Shown: positions 1-7,693 of the stretch, piece after piece | Layout of the letters: each line of letters begins with the position of its first letter | How positions within the stretch are numbered: position 1 is the first letter of the stretch | Assembly (NCBI GenBank): GCA_023139575.1 | Contig: JAGLNJ010000062.1 | Location: 1-39,309, forward strand | Length of the DNA: 39,309 nt | Reading direction: 5' to 3' | DNA from: Candidatus Omnitrophota bacterium | GTDB taxonomy: Bacteria; Omnitrophota; Gorgyraeia; Zapsychrales; JANLHA01 | Translations under genes and position numbers: made by a program | The notes under the pieces: generated by a model | Database searches by the model: none | What the model was told of the DNA's origin: nothing | What the model saw: the letters and a program-made list of their open reading frames with translations, nothing else

Positions 1-1
1 C

Positions 2-37
2 GAAGCAGAGAAGCAGTTTAAAATAGCGCTTATTTAA
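2..37 (+). CDS. possible 3' end of an upstream gene (partial)
   Basis: The window may open inside a coding region. Reading from base 2 gives EAEKQFKIALI followed by TAA at 35-37, an amphipathic end that would suit a helical protein. Reading from base 1 gives only RSREAV before TAA at 19-21, so the frame is not certain. The alpha/N-terminal partner of the next gene would be expected upstream, but this tail is too short to identify. About 90 bases separate it from the first complete gene. Confidence 0.25.
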   Translation, partial: EAEKQFKIALI

Positions 38-87
38 TGTATATTATTTTTAAAGAGAAAAACTTTCTTAATTACTTTATACCTGTA

Positions 88-116
88 GCAGTTGATAGCC
101 GTTGGCTGATAACTGT
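88..116 (+). other. imperfect hairpin in the 5' leader of the E1-beta-like gene
   Basis: Bases 90-100 and 104-114 form an 11-pair stem with one A-A mismatch and two G-U pairs around a GTT loop, extendable by one or two pairs. It ends about 12 bases before the ATG at 128, and no Shine-Dalgarno sequence lies between. No T-run follows, so it does not look like a terminator. It could be an mRNA leader structure or a remnant of a GCTGATA-type repeat. The role is unknown. Confidence 0.3.
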
Positions 117-127
117 AAGCTAAAAAT

Positions 128-1171
128 ATGCCCTGGACAAAATTACAAATTGAAAGAGAAGAGCCCGTATTCGATGAAAGCGTGGGGCAAGATGTTCGCA
201 AGTTGGGCTATGGAGAGGCCTTGAAAGAGGCCTTGGATCAGGCATTGGCAAGAGATTCCAGGGTCTATGCTATGGGCCAGGGCGTTGACGATCCCGGAGG
301 GATGTTTGGCTCGACGTTAGATCTGCACAAAAAGTATGGCAGCGAACGGGTTTTCGATACGCCTTTAAGTGAAGAAGCGATGGTCGGTATGGGTATTGGA
401 TCGGCCATGGCTGGCTTGCGCCCTGTTTCAATTCACAATCGTCCTGATTTTCTTTTAATGGCTATGGATCAAATTGTCAATCATGCCGCGAAATGGAGTT
501 ATATGTTTGCCGGACAAGTTCCTATCCCACTTGTCATCCGTACTTGTATCGGAAGAGGGTGGGGATCAGCGGCGCAGCACTCGCAGGCATTACAGAGTTT
601 GTTTGTGCATGTGCCGGGGCTTAAGGTTGTTATGCCCAGCACGGCTTATGACGCTAAAGGTCTTTTAATCGCCAGTATTGCAGATAATAATCCGGTGATT
701 TTTGTTGAACAACGCTGGCTGTATAAACACAAAGGATATGTTCCGAAAGAGGTGTATGCCGTTCCGATTGGGAAGGGGGTTGTGAAAAGGAAAGGAAAAG
801 ACTTAACGATAATCGGTGTGTCGCATATGGTCATTGAATCGTTGCGCGCGGCAGAGGAGCTCGCTAAACAAGGGGTTGACATTGAAGTTATTGATTTAAG
901 GACATTAAAACCTTTCGATGAAAAGATTATTTTAGATTCGATCAGTAAAACCGGTCATTTGTTAGTCGCGGATTTGTCTTGGAAGACTTGCGGTTTTAGT
1001 GCTGAGATAATTGCTACGGTTGCCGAAAAAGGTTTTACCTCTTTGAAGAAGGCCCCCGCCCGCATTGCTTTTCCGGATATTCCTACTCCTGGCGGATATA
1101 ATCTGGAAGAGGCTTTTTATCCAGGGGTTAAGGATATTGTCCAAGCGGTTAAGGGTATTTTAAATAAATAG
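128..1171 (+). CDS. transketolase C-terminal / 2-oxoacid dehydrogenase E1-beta-like subunit
   Basis: The 347-residue product has the architecture of E1-beta/transketolase-C subunits, which complete the thiamine-diphosphate site together with a separate alpha chain. The pyrimidine-binding domain fills the N-terminal half, with the characteristic stretch DTPLSEEAMVGMGIGSAMAG (about residues 77-96) and the AAQHSQ segment near residue 140. The transketolase C domain follows (VIDLRTLKPFDE near residue 260). No E2 or E3 gene lies nearby, and the next genes are sugar-nucleotide enzymes 14 bases downstream. A role in making or modifying an unusual sugar is therefore more likely than one in central pyruvate oxidation, but the substrate cannot be read from the sequence. 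The partner subunit should lie upstream of the window. No Shine-Dalgarno sequence is visible before the ATG. Confidence 0.82.
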   Translation: MPWTKLQIEREEPVFDESVGQDVRKLGYGEALKEALDQALARDSRVYAMGQGVDDPGGMFGSTLDLHKKYGSERVFDTPLSEEAMVGMGIGSAMAGLRPVSIHNRPDFLLMAMDQIVNHAAKWSYMFAGQVPIPLVIRTCIGRGWGSAAQHSQALQSLFVHVPGLKVVMPSTAYDAKGLLIASIADNNPVIFVEQRWLYKHKGYVPKEVYAVPIGKGVVKRKGKDLTIIGVSHMVIESLRAAEELAKQGVDIEVIDLRTLKPFDEKIILDSISKTGHLLVADLSWKTCGFSAEIIATVAEKGFTSLKKAPARIAFPDIPTPGGYNLEEAFYPGVKDIVQAVKGILNK

Positions 1172-1185
1172 AAAAGGTTTCACAC

Positions 1186-2130
1186 TTGGAAAAGAATGAA
1201 AGAATCTTTATTGTCGGCCACGGGGATATTATTGAGCAATCCCTGGTGAGCCATTTTCAAAAGAATAATTTCCAGAATGTTATGTCTGGTTCTGCTCTTG
1301 GTCTGGACGTCGTGAATCAAGGTCAGGTATTTGATTTTTTTCAAAAGGAAAAACCGGAATATGTTTTTCTTTCCTCTCCCCGGTCGGGGGGTATTCAAGC
1401 AAACATTCAGTTTGCCGCAGAATTCAGTTATTACAATTTAATGGGACAATGCAATATTATTCATGCCGCTTTTAGCAACGAGGCGAAAAAGTTGCTTTAT
1501 TACGGCAGCTCTTGCGTTTATCCCAAGGAAAGTCCTCAACCCATTCAAGAAAAAGATTGGATGTCAGGTCCTCTTGAAGAGACGAGTGAGCCTTATGCTA
1601 TCGCCAAGATGGCAGGTATTAAGATGTGTCAGGCTTATAGAACACAATATGGATTTAATGCTATTGTCATGATTCCGGCAACAATATATGGCCCGGGATG
1701 TGAAATAAATTTGCAAATGGCGCATGTCTTGGAGTCCTTGGTCGGAAAGTTTGCCATGGCGAAGGCGAAAGACGAAAAGGAAGTTGTGGTTTGGGGAACG
1801 GGGCAGCCGAGAAGGGAATTTTTATATGTTGGGGATTTTACTAAAGCCAGTGAGTTTCTCATGGATCATTACAATGAAAAGGACATGATCAATGCAGGTT
1901 GTGGCAGTGATATTTCGATAAAAGAACTGGCGGAAATGATTGCCGGTGTGGCGGATTACCAGGGCCAAATCATCTTTGATGATACGAAACCGGATGGAGC
2001 GCCGAAAAAACTTTTAGATAACAGTCGGATAAGACAGTTAGGGTGGGAGCCGCGACAAGATTTGCGGGAGGGGATTGAAAAGACCTTTGAATGGTATAAA
2101 GATCTTTTTACAAGCGAAAGGGAGAAATAA
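1186..2130 (+). CDS. GDP-L-fucose synthase-like NAD(P)-dependent epimerase/reductase
   Basis: This 314-residue short-chain dehydrogenase of the extended class resembles Fcl/WcaG and ColC, which epimerise and reduce GDP-4-keto-6-deoxy-sugars. Visible elements are the N-terminal Rossmann strand IFIVGHGD, the catalytic Ser region YGSSCVYPKE, the Tyr-Lys pair in YAIAKMAG, and the substrate-domain motif WGTGQPRREFLYVGD. The dinucleotide loop reads GHGDIIE where the family normally has GxxGxxG, so the last Gly is missing. The start is TTG, preceded by AAAGG, 14 bases after the E1-beta-like gene. No GDP-mannose 4,6-dehydratase is present in the window, so the exact substrate is open; a GDP-heptose or GDP-mannose derivative fits the context. 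Confidence 0.8.
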   Translation: MEKNERIFIVGHGDIIEQSLVSHFQKNNFQNVMSGSALGLDVVNQGQVFDFFQKEKPEYVFLSSPRSGGIQANIQFAAEFSYYNLMGQCNIIHAAFSNEAKKLLYYGSSCVYPKESPQPIQEKDWMSGPLEETSEPYAIAKMAGIKMCQAYRTQYGFNAIVMIPATIYGPGCEINLQMAHVLESLVGKFAMAKAKDEKEVVVWGTGQPRREFLYVGDFTKASEFLMDHYNEKDMINAGCGSDISIKELAEMIAGVADYQGQIIFDDTKPDGAPKKLLDNSRIRQLGWEPRQDLREGIEKTFEWYKDLFTSEREK

Positions 2131-2131
2131 T

Positions 2132-3064
2132 ATGAAGATTTTAGTCACCGGCGGGGCAGGGTATATCGGATCAGTCGTGGTACCGCAGCTGCTTAATAAT
2201 AATCACCAGGTAACGGTCCTCGACAGTTTTATGTATCAGCAGACGTCTCTGCTTGATTGTTGTCATGATAAAAAATTGACTGTTATTCAGGGTGATGTGC
2301 GTGATAAAAATTTGGTTGAGAAACTCATGAAGGAAGTGGAGGTGATATTTCCGTTAGCTTGTTTAACTGGAGCCCCGCTTTGCGCCAAAGATCCTATAGC
2401 GGCGGAAACGGTCAATCTTAAAGCCATCCAGACAATACTTGAGATGAAGTCTAAAGAGCAGCGTGTGATTTTTCCAACCACCAATAGCGGTTATGGGGTA
2501 GGGGAGAAAGGAAAATTTTGCACGGAAGAAACGCCGTTGCGTCCAATATCTCTTTATGGTCAGTTAAAGGTGCAGGCGGAAGACGCTATTTTGAGTGCCG
2601 GCAATAGCATCACTTTACGATTGGCTACGGCTTTTGGTATCAGCCCGCGTATGCGATTAGATCTTTTGGTTAATGATTTTACTTACCGGGCTGTTTATGA
2701 TCGCTTTATTATCCTTTTTGAGGCGCACTTTAAAAGAAATTTTATCCATGTGCGTGATGTGGCCAAGGCATTTATTCATGCTCTGGATAATTTCGAGTCG
2801 ATGAAAGGCGAGCCGTACAACGCAGGTTTGAGTGACGCCAACTTGAGTAAAATGGAGTTATGTGAAGAAATTAAGAAACAAGTTAAAGAATTCTATTTTG
2901 TGGAGTCTGCTATTGGCGAGGATCCGGATAAAAGAGATTATATTGTTTCAAATGAAAAAATTGAGAAAACCGGCTATAAACCAAGTGTCTCTTTGACAGA
3001 TGGCATCGCCGAATTAATAAAAGGATATCAAGTTATTAAGCGTACCCAGTACGCTAATATTTAA
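2132..3064 (+). CDS. NAD-dependent sugar epimerase/dehydratase (extended SDR)
   Basis: The 310-residue product starts at the ATG of MKILVTGGAGYIG, preceded by GGGAG at a good distance. In-frame codons upstream overlap the previous gene and lack a ribosome site. The Rossmann motif TGGAGYIG is intact, as are the acidic residue ending strand 2 (TVLD), the catalytic Thr/Ser region PTTNSGYG and the Tyr-x3-Lys motif YGQLK. It belongs to the NDP-sugar epimerase/dehydratase group, acting on a nucleotide sugar in the cytoplasm. The exact reaction (4-epimerase, 4,6-dehydratase or decarboxylase) is not clear. It is the last gene before a separate promoter and probably ends the first transcription unit. 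Confidence 0.83.
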   Translation: MKILVTGGAGYIGSVVVPQLLNNNHQVTVLDSFMYQQTSLLDCCHDKKLTVIQGDVRDKNLVEKLMKEVEVIFPLACLTGAPLCAKDPIAAETVNLKAIQTILEMKSKEQRVIFPTTNSGYGVGEKGKFCTEETPLRPISLYGQLKVQAEDAILSAGNSITLRLATAFGISPRMRLDLLVNDFTYRAVYDRFIILFEAHFKRNFIHVRDVAKAFIHALDNFESMKGEPYNAGLSDANLSKMELCEEIKKQVKEFYFVESAIGEDPDKRDYIVSNEKIEKTGYKPSVSLTDGIAELIKGYQVIKRTQYANI

Positions 3065-3102
3065 AGCACGCCGCCTGCATGAGCGGTTCAGGCCACAGCA
3101 GC

Positions 3103-3131
3103 TTGACCTTAATGCGAATTCTTTCTATAAT
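3103..3131 (+). promoter_or_regulatory. sigma-70-type promoter of the heptose/glycan operon
   Basis: TTGACC at 3103-3108 and a consensus TATAAT at 3126-3131 are separated by exactly 17 bases. Transcription would start near 3138, leaving a leader of about 24 bases to the ATG at 3162, which carries a GAGG ribosome site. This is one of the best promoter matches in the window. Confidence 0.6.
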
Positions 3132-3161
3132 TGGTGGCAACAGTAACATTGTGAGGTTGAT

Positions 3162-4670
3162 ATGGCAACAAAAGCGGACGTCGTTTTAATCAAAGCCAAT
3201 AATCAGAAAAAAGTTTATCAAAACCTCAGTAAAGATTTTACCGGTAAGGAGCCTCCTCTATGGTTGGCTTTAACAGCAGCCTTTTTAAGAGAGCAGGGTT
3301 TTAAGGTTGTCGCGATCGATGCAGAGGCTGAGAATCTTGACGCCAACGAGACGGTTGAAAGAGCCGTGATGCACGATCCGGTTCTGATCTCCGTGATTGT
3401 ATCCGGAACCAACCCTTCCGCCTCCACCATGAATATGCCGGGAGCTTCAGAAGTTCTTAAGACACTCAAAGAAAAATCGCCCGACATCCCGACGGCTATA
3501 TCCGGTCTGCATCCTTCCGCCTTGCCTGGGGAGACAACAAAGAATGAAAAAGCTGATTTTATTTTTCAAGGAGAAGGTTTTGCCACGCATGTAGAATTGC
3601 TGAACGCCCTTAAAAGTGGAAAGACAAGAGCTGATGACTTCTCAATGCATGGGCTTTGGTATAAAAGAGAAGAGAATGTCATATCTAATCCTCGGGCGGC
3701 TAATATTGATGACTTGGGGGCTTTGCCCATGCCCGCCTGGGACTTATTACCTATGGATAAATATCGGGCTCATAATTGGCACGCCTTTGATGATGTGGAG
3801 AAACGTCAGCCGTATGCTGTTATATACACCAGTTTAGGTTGCCCTTTCCGTTGCAGTTTTTGTTGTATCAATATTACTTTTGGCGGTTCAGGCATAAGGT
3901 ATCGTCTGCCGGAGAAGGTTGTGGAAGAGATTGATTATTTAGTAAAGACCTATGGGGTGCGACACATAAAGATATTAGATGAAATGTTCGCGTTAAAATG
4001 GAGCCATGTGGAAGCTTTATGCGATGGCATTATTTCTTTAGGTCATGATTTGAATTTTTGGGTTTATGGAAGAATCGATACGGTCAAACCACATATGGTC
4101 ACCAAAATGAAACAAGCCGGTATTAATTGGATCGCCTATGGTATTGAAGCAGGAAGCAAGAAAGTGAGAGAAGGTGTCTCTAAAGGGCGATTTGATGAAA
4201 AGCAAATAAAAAACATTGTTAAGATGACCCACGACGCAGGAATTCATATTGTCTCAAATTTTATTTTTGGTCTTCCCGACGACGATATTGAGTCTATGCG
4301 AGAAACTCTGGAGTTAGCCAAGGAAATAAATTGTGAATATGCCAATTTTTACTGCGCCATGGCCTATCCGGGATCGAAGTTATACCATGATGCCCAATCG
4401 CAGGGAGTGCCGTTACCTGAGCTGTGGAGCGGTTATTCGCAATTTGGCGAGGATACTCTGCCATTGCCGACGAAGCATCTGACGAGCGGCGAGGTTCTGA
4501 AATTCCGTGATACGGCCTTTGATGAATATTATAGCGGTGAAGAATATTTGTTGATGATAGAGAAGAAATTCGGCACAAAAACGGTAGAACATATAAAAAA
4601 GATGTGTTCGGTAAAGTTGCGTAGAAAATATTATGATGCTGATGAAGAAATTCATTTTCACCGCAGCTAG
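3162..4670 (+). CDS. B12-binding-domain radical SAM protein
   Basis: The 502-residue product has an N-terminal cobalamin-binding-type Rossmann domain (about residues 5-150, ending in the characteristic ADFIFQGEG). The radical SAM barrel follows, with its [4Fe-4S] motif C227-PFR-C231-SF-C234 and the GG-type SAM-binding segment IAYGIEAGS near residue 325. This is class-B radical SAM methyltransferase architecture, though many members do other C-C or C-S chemistry. The classic DxHxxG base-off cobalamin motif is not visible, so cofactor binding may be atypical. It heads an operon of GDP-heptose and glycosyltransferase genes, which makes a methylated or rearranged sugar or lipid a reasonable guess for the substrate. 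Confidence 0.88.
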   Translation: MATKADVVLIKANNQKKVYQNLSKDFTGKEPPLWLALTAAFLREQGFKVVAIDAEAENLDANETVERAVMHDPVLISVIVSGTNPSASTMNMPGASEVLKTLKEKSPDIPTAISGLHPSALPGETTKNEKADFIFQGEGFATHVELLNALKSGKTRADDFSMHGLWYKREENVISNPRAANIDDLGALPMPAWDLLPMDKYRAHNWHAFDDVEKRQPYAVIYTSLGCPFRCSFCCINITFGGSGIRYRLPEKVVEEIDYLVKTYGVRHIKILDEMFALKWSHVEALCDGIISLGHDLNFWVYGRIDTVKPHMVTKMKQAGINWIAYGIEAGSKKVREGVSKGRFDEKQIKNIVKMTHDAGIHIVSNFIFGLPDDDIESMRETLELAKEINCEYANFYCAMAYPGSKLYHDAQSQGVPLPELWSGYSQFGEDTLPLPTKHLTSGEVLKFRDTAFDEYYSGEEYLLMIEKKFGTKTVEHIKKMCSVKLRRKYYDADEEIHFHRS

Positions 4671-4731
4671 TAGTCCGGCAGAATAAATTGTCGCAAAACG
4701 AGATTAATAAAACTAACAGAAAGTTCCTGAA

Positions 4732-5730
4732 ATGATTATCAGCCGCACTCCTTTTCGGATTTCTTTTTTTGGCGGAGGAACAGATTATAAACCCTGGTTT
4801 GAAGAACATAAAGGCGCTGTATTAGCCACAACTATTGATAAATATTGTTACATCACTTGCCGTTACTTGCCTCCTTTTTTTAATCACAAGTCCCGTATTG
4901 TTTATTCCAATATTGAGTTGATAAACGAAATCGATGAGATTGACCACCCTGCTGTGCGTGAGGCCTTAAGATTTTTAAAAATACAACAGGGTGTAGAGAT
5001 CCATCACGATGGGGATTTGCCGGCGCGCACGGGGTTGGGTTCCAGCTCTTCCTTCACGGTGGGCCTGCTTAAAAGTTTGTATGCCCTTAAAGGGGAGATG
5101 TTAACTAAGGAACGCTTGGCCAAAGAGGCGATTATCGTTGAACAAGATATGTGTAAAGATAATGTGGGTTGCCAGGATCAGACTTTAGCGGCGCATGGGG
5201 GATTCAATTATATTGAATTTGGTGGTGTAAATCATCTTCAGATTCGTAAAGTAACCATTGGAGAGGAAAAGAACAGGAATCTTCAGAATCATTTGATGCT
5301 TTTTTTTACAGGGTTTTCTCGAACCGCCTCCAAGATAGCGGAGCAGCAAATTAAGAATATTCCAGAGAAAAAGAAAGAATTAGAAACTATACATTCTATG
5401 GTGGAGGAAGCTATCAAAATATTGAATAGGGATGACTTGATGGCTTTCGGAAGACTACTCAATGAATCATGGATGCTTAAACGGTCATTATCAGACAAGA
5501 TCTCAACACCTATCATTGATGAAATGTATGATTCAGCCCTAAAAGCCGGAGCCGTTGGCGGTAAATTATTAGGTGCAGGTGGTGGGGGGTTTGTCCTGCT
5601 TTTTGTCCCTCCAGAAAAACAAGAAGATGTAAAAAAGAAATTAAAAGACTTTCTCTTGGTTCCCTTTAAATTTGAGAATCTTGGGAGTCAGGTGATTTTC
5701 TATCAACCGAATAGCGGTAAGGTTAGTTAA
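4732..5730 (+). CDS. hddA: D-glycero-D-manno-heptose 7-phosphate kinase (GHMP family, HddA-like)
   Basis: The 332-residue GHMP kinase begins with the hallmark RTPFRISFFGGGTDY, which characterises HddA and close relatives. Motif 2, GLGSSSSFTVGLL (about residues 102-114), forms the phosphate-binding loop. The C-terminal Gly-rich motif 3 is GGKLLGAGGGGFVLLF (about residues 279-294). HddA converts D-glycero-D-manno-heptose 7-phosphate to the alpha-1,7-bisphosphate. The assignment is strengthened by an HddC-like nucleotidyltransferase immediately downstream and a GmhB-like phosphatase at 13936. GmhA, which makes the heptose phosphate from sedoheptulose 7-phosphate, is not in the window. A fucokinase or other GHMP sugar kinase is a weaker alternative. 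Confidence 0.83.
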   Translation: MIISRTPFRISFFGGGTDYKPWFEEHKGAVLATTIDKYCYITCRYLPPFFNHKSRIVYSNIELINEIDEIDHPAVREALRFLKIQQGVEIHHDGDLPARTGLGSSSSFTVGLLKSLYALKGEMLTKERLAKEAIIVEQDMCKDNVGCQDQTLAAHGGFNYIEFGGVNHLQIRKVTIGEEKNRNLQNHLMLFFTGFSRTASKIAEQQIKNIPEKKKELETIHSMVEEAIKILNRDDLMAFGRLLNESWMLKRSLSDKISTPIIDEMYDSALKAGAVGGKLLGAGGGGFVLLFVPPEKQEDVKKKLKDFLLVPFKFENLGSQVIFYQPNSGKVS

Positions 5731-5800
5731 ACAATCTTATCCTTTTTGTGAGGCTGCGGCAAAAAAGGGCAGAGGTTTTGCCCGATATCTCATATTGAAA

Positions 5801-6511
5801 ATGATGAAATCATTAGATGTGGTTATATTATGCGGGGGCTTGGGTAAACGCTTAAGAACCGCAGTGGGAGAGAGCCAGAAAACGATGGCTGCCATTGACG
5901 GGCGGCCTTTTCTTGATTTGCAAATAGATTATTTATTGCATCAAGGTTTTCAGCGGATCATACTCTCGATGGGTTATCATGCTGATGAAGTGAAGGGGCA
6001 TTTTTCGCAGAAAAGGAATGGCCTTACTGTTGAATTTTCTCAGGAAGAGGAACCCCTGGGGACAGGGGGCGCTGTTGTGCATGCCAAGAAATTAATTCAA
6101 AGCGATTCCTTTGTGGTCTTGAACGGTGATTCCTTTTGTGATGTTGATTATGCTTCTTTTTTTCAATTTCATCAAGACAGAGAGGCCTTGGCAACAATGG
6201 CTTTAGCCCGCATGAATGTTAAGGAAGATTATGGTGATGTCATGCTCGATGAGTATAGCCGGATTATCCGTTTTCAAGAAAAGGTTCCTGCAGATAGTCA
6301 GGAAGGATGGGTTAATGCAGGCGTATACTGTTTTCAAAAAGGCATTTTTCCCTTTATGCCGATGCAGGAAAGATTTTCGTTGGAGAAGGATTTCTTCCCT
6401 GTCTTGATTGCTCAGAATTTTCTAGGTTATCAAAGCGCCGCTACATTCATAGATATCGGAACCCCCGAACGTTATCAAAAAGCGCAACGAATATTGAGAA
6501 AGGCAGAATAA
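5801..6511 (+). CDS. hddC: heptose/hexose-1-phosphate nucleotidyltransferase (HddC-like)
   Basis: The product (about 236 residues) is a single-domain nucleotidyltransferase. It has the glycine-rich nucleotide-binding loop LCGGLGKRLR at the N terminus, the GTGGAV segment, the metal-binding LNGDSF and the NAGVYCF strand typical of sugar-1-phosphate transferases. Its size and its place directly after HddA match HddC, which makes GDP-D-glycero-alpha-D-manno-heptose from heptose 1-phosphate and GTP. An ATG at 5801 or 5804, or a TTG at 5795, could each be the start; an ATG is preferred but no clear ribosome site decides. It ends 2 bases before the next gene, so translation is probably coupled. Nucleotide specificity (GDP rather than UDP or CDP) is inferred from context. 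Confidence 0.76.
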   Translation: MMKSLDVVILCGGLGKRLRTAVGESQKTMAAIDGRPFLDLQIDYLLHQGFQRIILSMGYHADEVKGHFSQKRNGLTVEFSQEEEPLGTGGAVVHAKKLIQSDSFVVLNGDSFCDVDYASFFQFHQDREALATMALARMNVKEDYGDVMLDEYSRIIRFQEKVPADSQEGWVNAGVYCFQKGIFPFMPMQERFSLEKDFFPVLIAQNFLGYQSAATFIDIGTPERYQKAQRILRKAE

Positions 6512-6513
6512 AG

Positions 6514-7680
6514 GTGGAACAATCAAAAAAAGAATTAAGTATTGATGCTAAAACGCAGTATAAAGTTCCTTTCGGAACAGTTTCTATTACCGACGAGGCA
6601 AGGAAACTGATTGATGACGCTCTGGATCGCAAGATGGTAACGCGGGGAAAATATGTCGCTGAATTTGAGCGGCAGTTTGCTTCGCTTTTTGACGCGAAAC
6701 ATGGTATAGCCGTCAGTAGTGGGACGGATGCTGATGCCTTGTCATTAGCGGTTCTTTATGACTACGGCGCGCAAAGAGGGGATGAAATCATTATTCCCGC
6801 GTTGACATTTATCGCAACGGGGAACGCCGTTTTGCAGGCAGGTTTTAATCCCGTCTTTGTTGACGTCAAAAGAAAAACGTTAAACATTGATGTCGATAAA
6901 ATCGAAGCAGCCATAACAGACAAAACCAGGGCGATTATGCCCGTTCATCTAATGGGTAAACCGGCGGATATGGATCCCATTATGGCTTTGGCTAAAAAAT
7001 ATAATTTGTATGTTATCGAAGACACGGCAGAAGCTCACGGCGCGGAATATAAGGGGAAGCCGGCCGGAAGAATTGGCCATATGGCTGCCTACAGCTTGTA
7101 TGCAGCGCACATTGTCACGACCATTGAGGGCGGTATCGTCATAACGGATGATGATGCGATGGCTGAAGCCTTGCGCTCCTTAAGAAATCACGGGATTGTC
7201 AATAAGTTCGAATTTAAACGAATTGGATTCTCTGCGAAAATGAATGAGATTGAAGCTGCTGTGGGTATAGGGAATGTTGCCATTTTTCAGCAGATATTGG
7301 AAAAACGCCGCCGCAACCTTCTTTATCTTATTGAGAAATTTGAGAAGTACGACTCCTTTTTTATCACCATCACAGAAGGGGAAGAGGAAAAAATAGGCCC
7401 CCATGCTTTTTCGGTTATTTTAAAAGAAGGGCTAAAATTCACAAAAGATCAATTCGTCGAGTATTTGGATCAAAAAGGTGTGGACTCCCGGAATCTTTTT
7501 TATTCTATCCCCACCCAATGCCCCAGTTATGCCTTTCTTGGTCATAGCCTGGGAGATTTCTCTGAGGCTGAATATTGCGCTGATCATGGGTTTCACGTCG
7601 GTATTCATCAAGACATTGAGCTGGAACAATTAGATTATTTTGTCGGGGTTGTAGAGCAGTTTATCCAGGAAAAAGGGTGA
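6514..7680 (+). CDS. DegT/DnrJ/EryC1-fold PLP enzyme with His in place of the catalytic Lys (dehydratase-like)
   Basis: The 388-residue fold-type I PLP enzyme belongs to the DegT/DnrJ/EryC1/StrS family. Cofactor-contacting residues are recognisable: SSGTDAD near residue 70 (phosphate binding) and VIEDTAEAHGA with D170 facing the pyridine nitrogen. The position that carries the Schiff-base lysine in aminotransferases reads SLYAAHIVTTIEGG, which puts H199 there. The same Lys-to-His change defines ColD (GDP-4-keto-6-deoxymannose 3-dehydratase) and the E1/SpnQ dehydratases. A 3-deoxygenation or other PLP-dependent elimination is therefore more likely than transamination. It starts with GTG, 2 bases after the HddC-like gene. 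The true aminotransferase of the locus is at 11885. Confidence 0.82.
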   Translation: MEQSKKELSIDAKTQYKVPFGTVSITDEARKLIDDALDRKMVTRGKYVAEFERQFASLFDAKHGIAVSSGTDADALSLAVLYDYGAQRGDEIIIPALTFIATGNAVLQAGFNPVFVDVKRKTLNIDVDKIEAAITDKTRAIMPVHLMGKPADMDPIMALAKKYNLYVIEDTAEAHGAEYKGKPAGRIGHMAAYSLYAAHIVTTIEGGIVITDDDAMAEALRSLRNHGIVNKFEFKRIGFSAKMNEIEAAVGIGNVAIFQQILEKRRRNLLYLIEKFEKYDSFFITITEGEEEKIGPHAFSVILKEGLKFTKDQFVEYLDQKGVDSRNLFYSIPTQCPSYAFLGHSLGDFSEAEYCADHGFHVGIHQDIELEQLDYFVGVVEQFIQEKG

Positions 7681-7693
7681 GATTGAAAAGACA

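Noticed and set aside
3065..3102. GCCTG/CAGGC inverted repeat after the second SDR gene as a terminator
   Set aside because: Only five pairs with an 11-base loop and no T-run; it is more likely chance than an intrinsic terminator.
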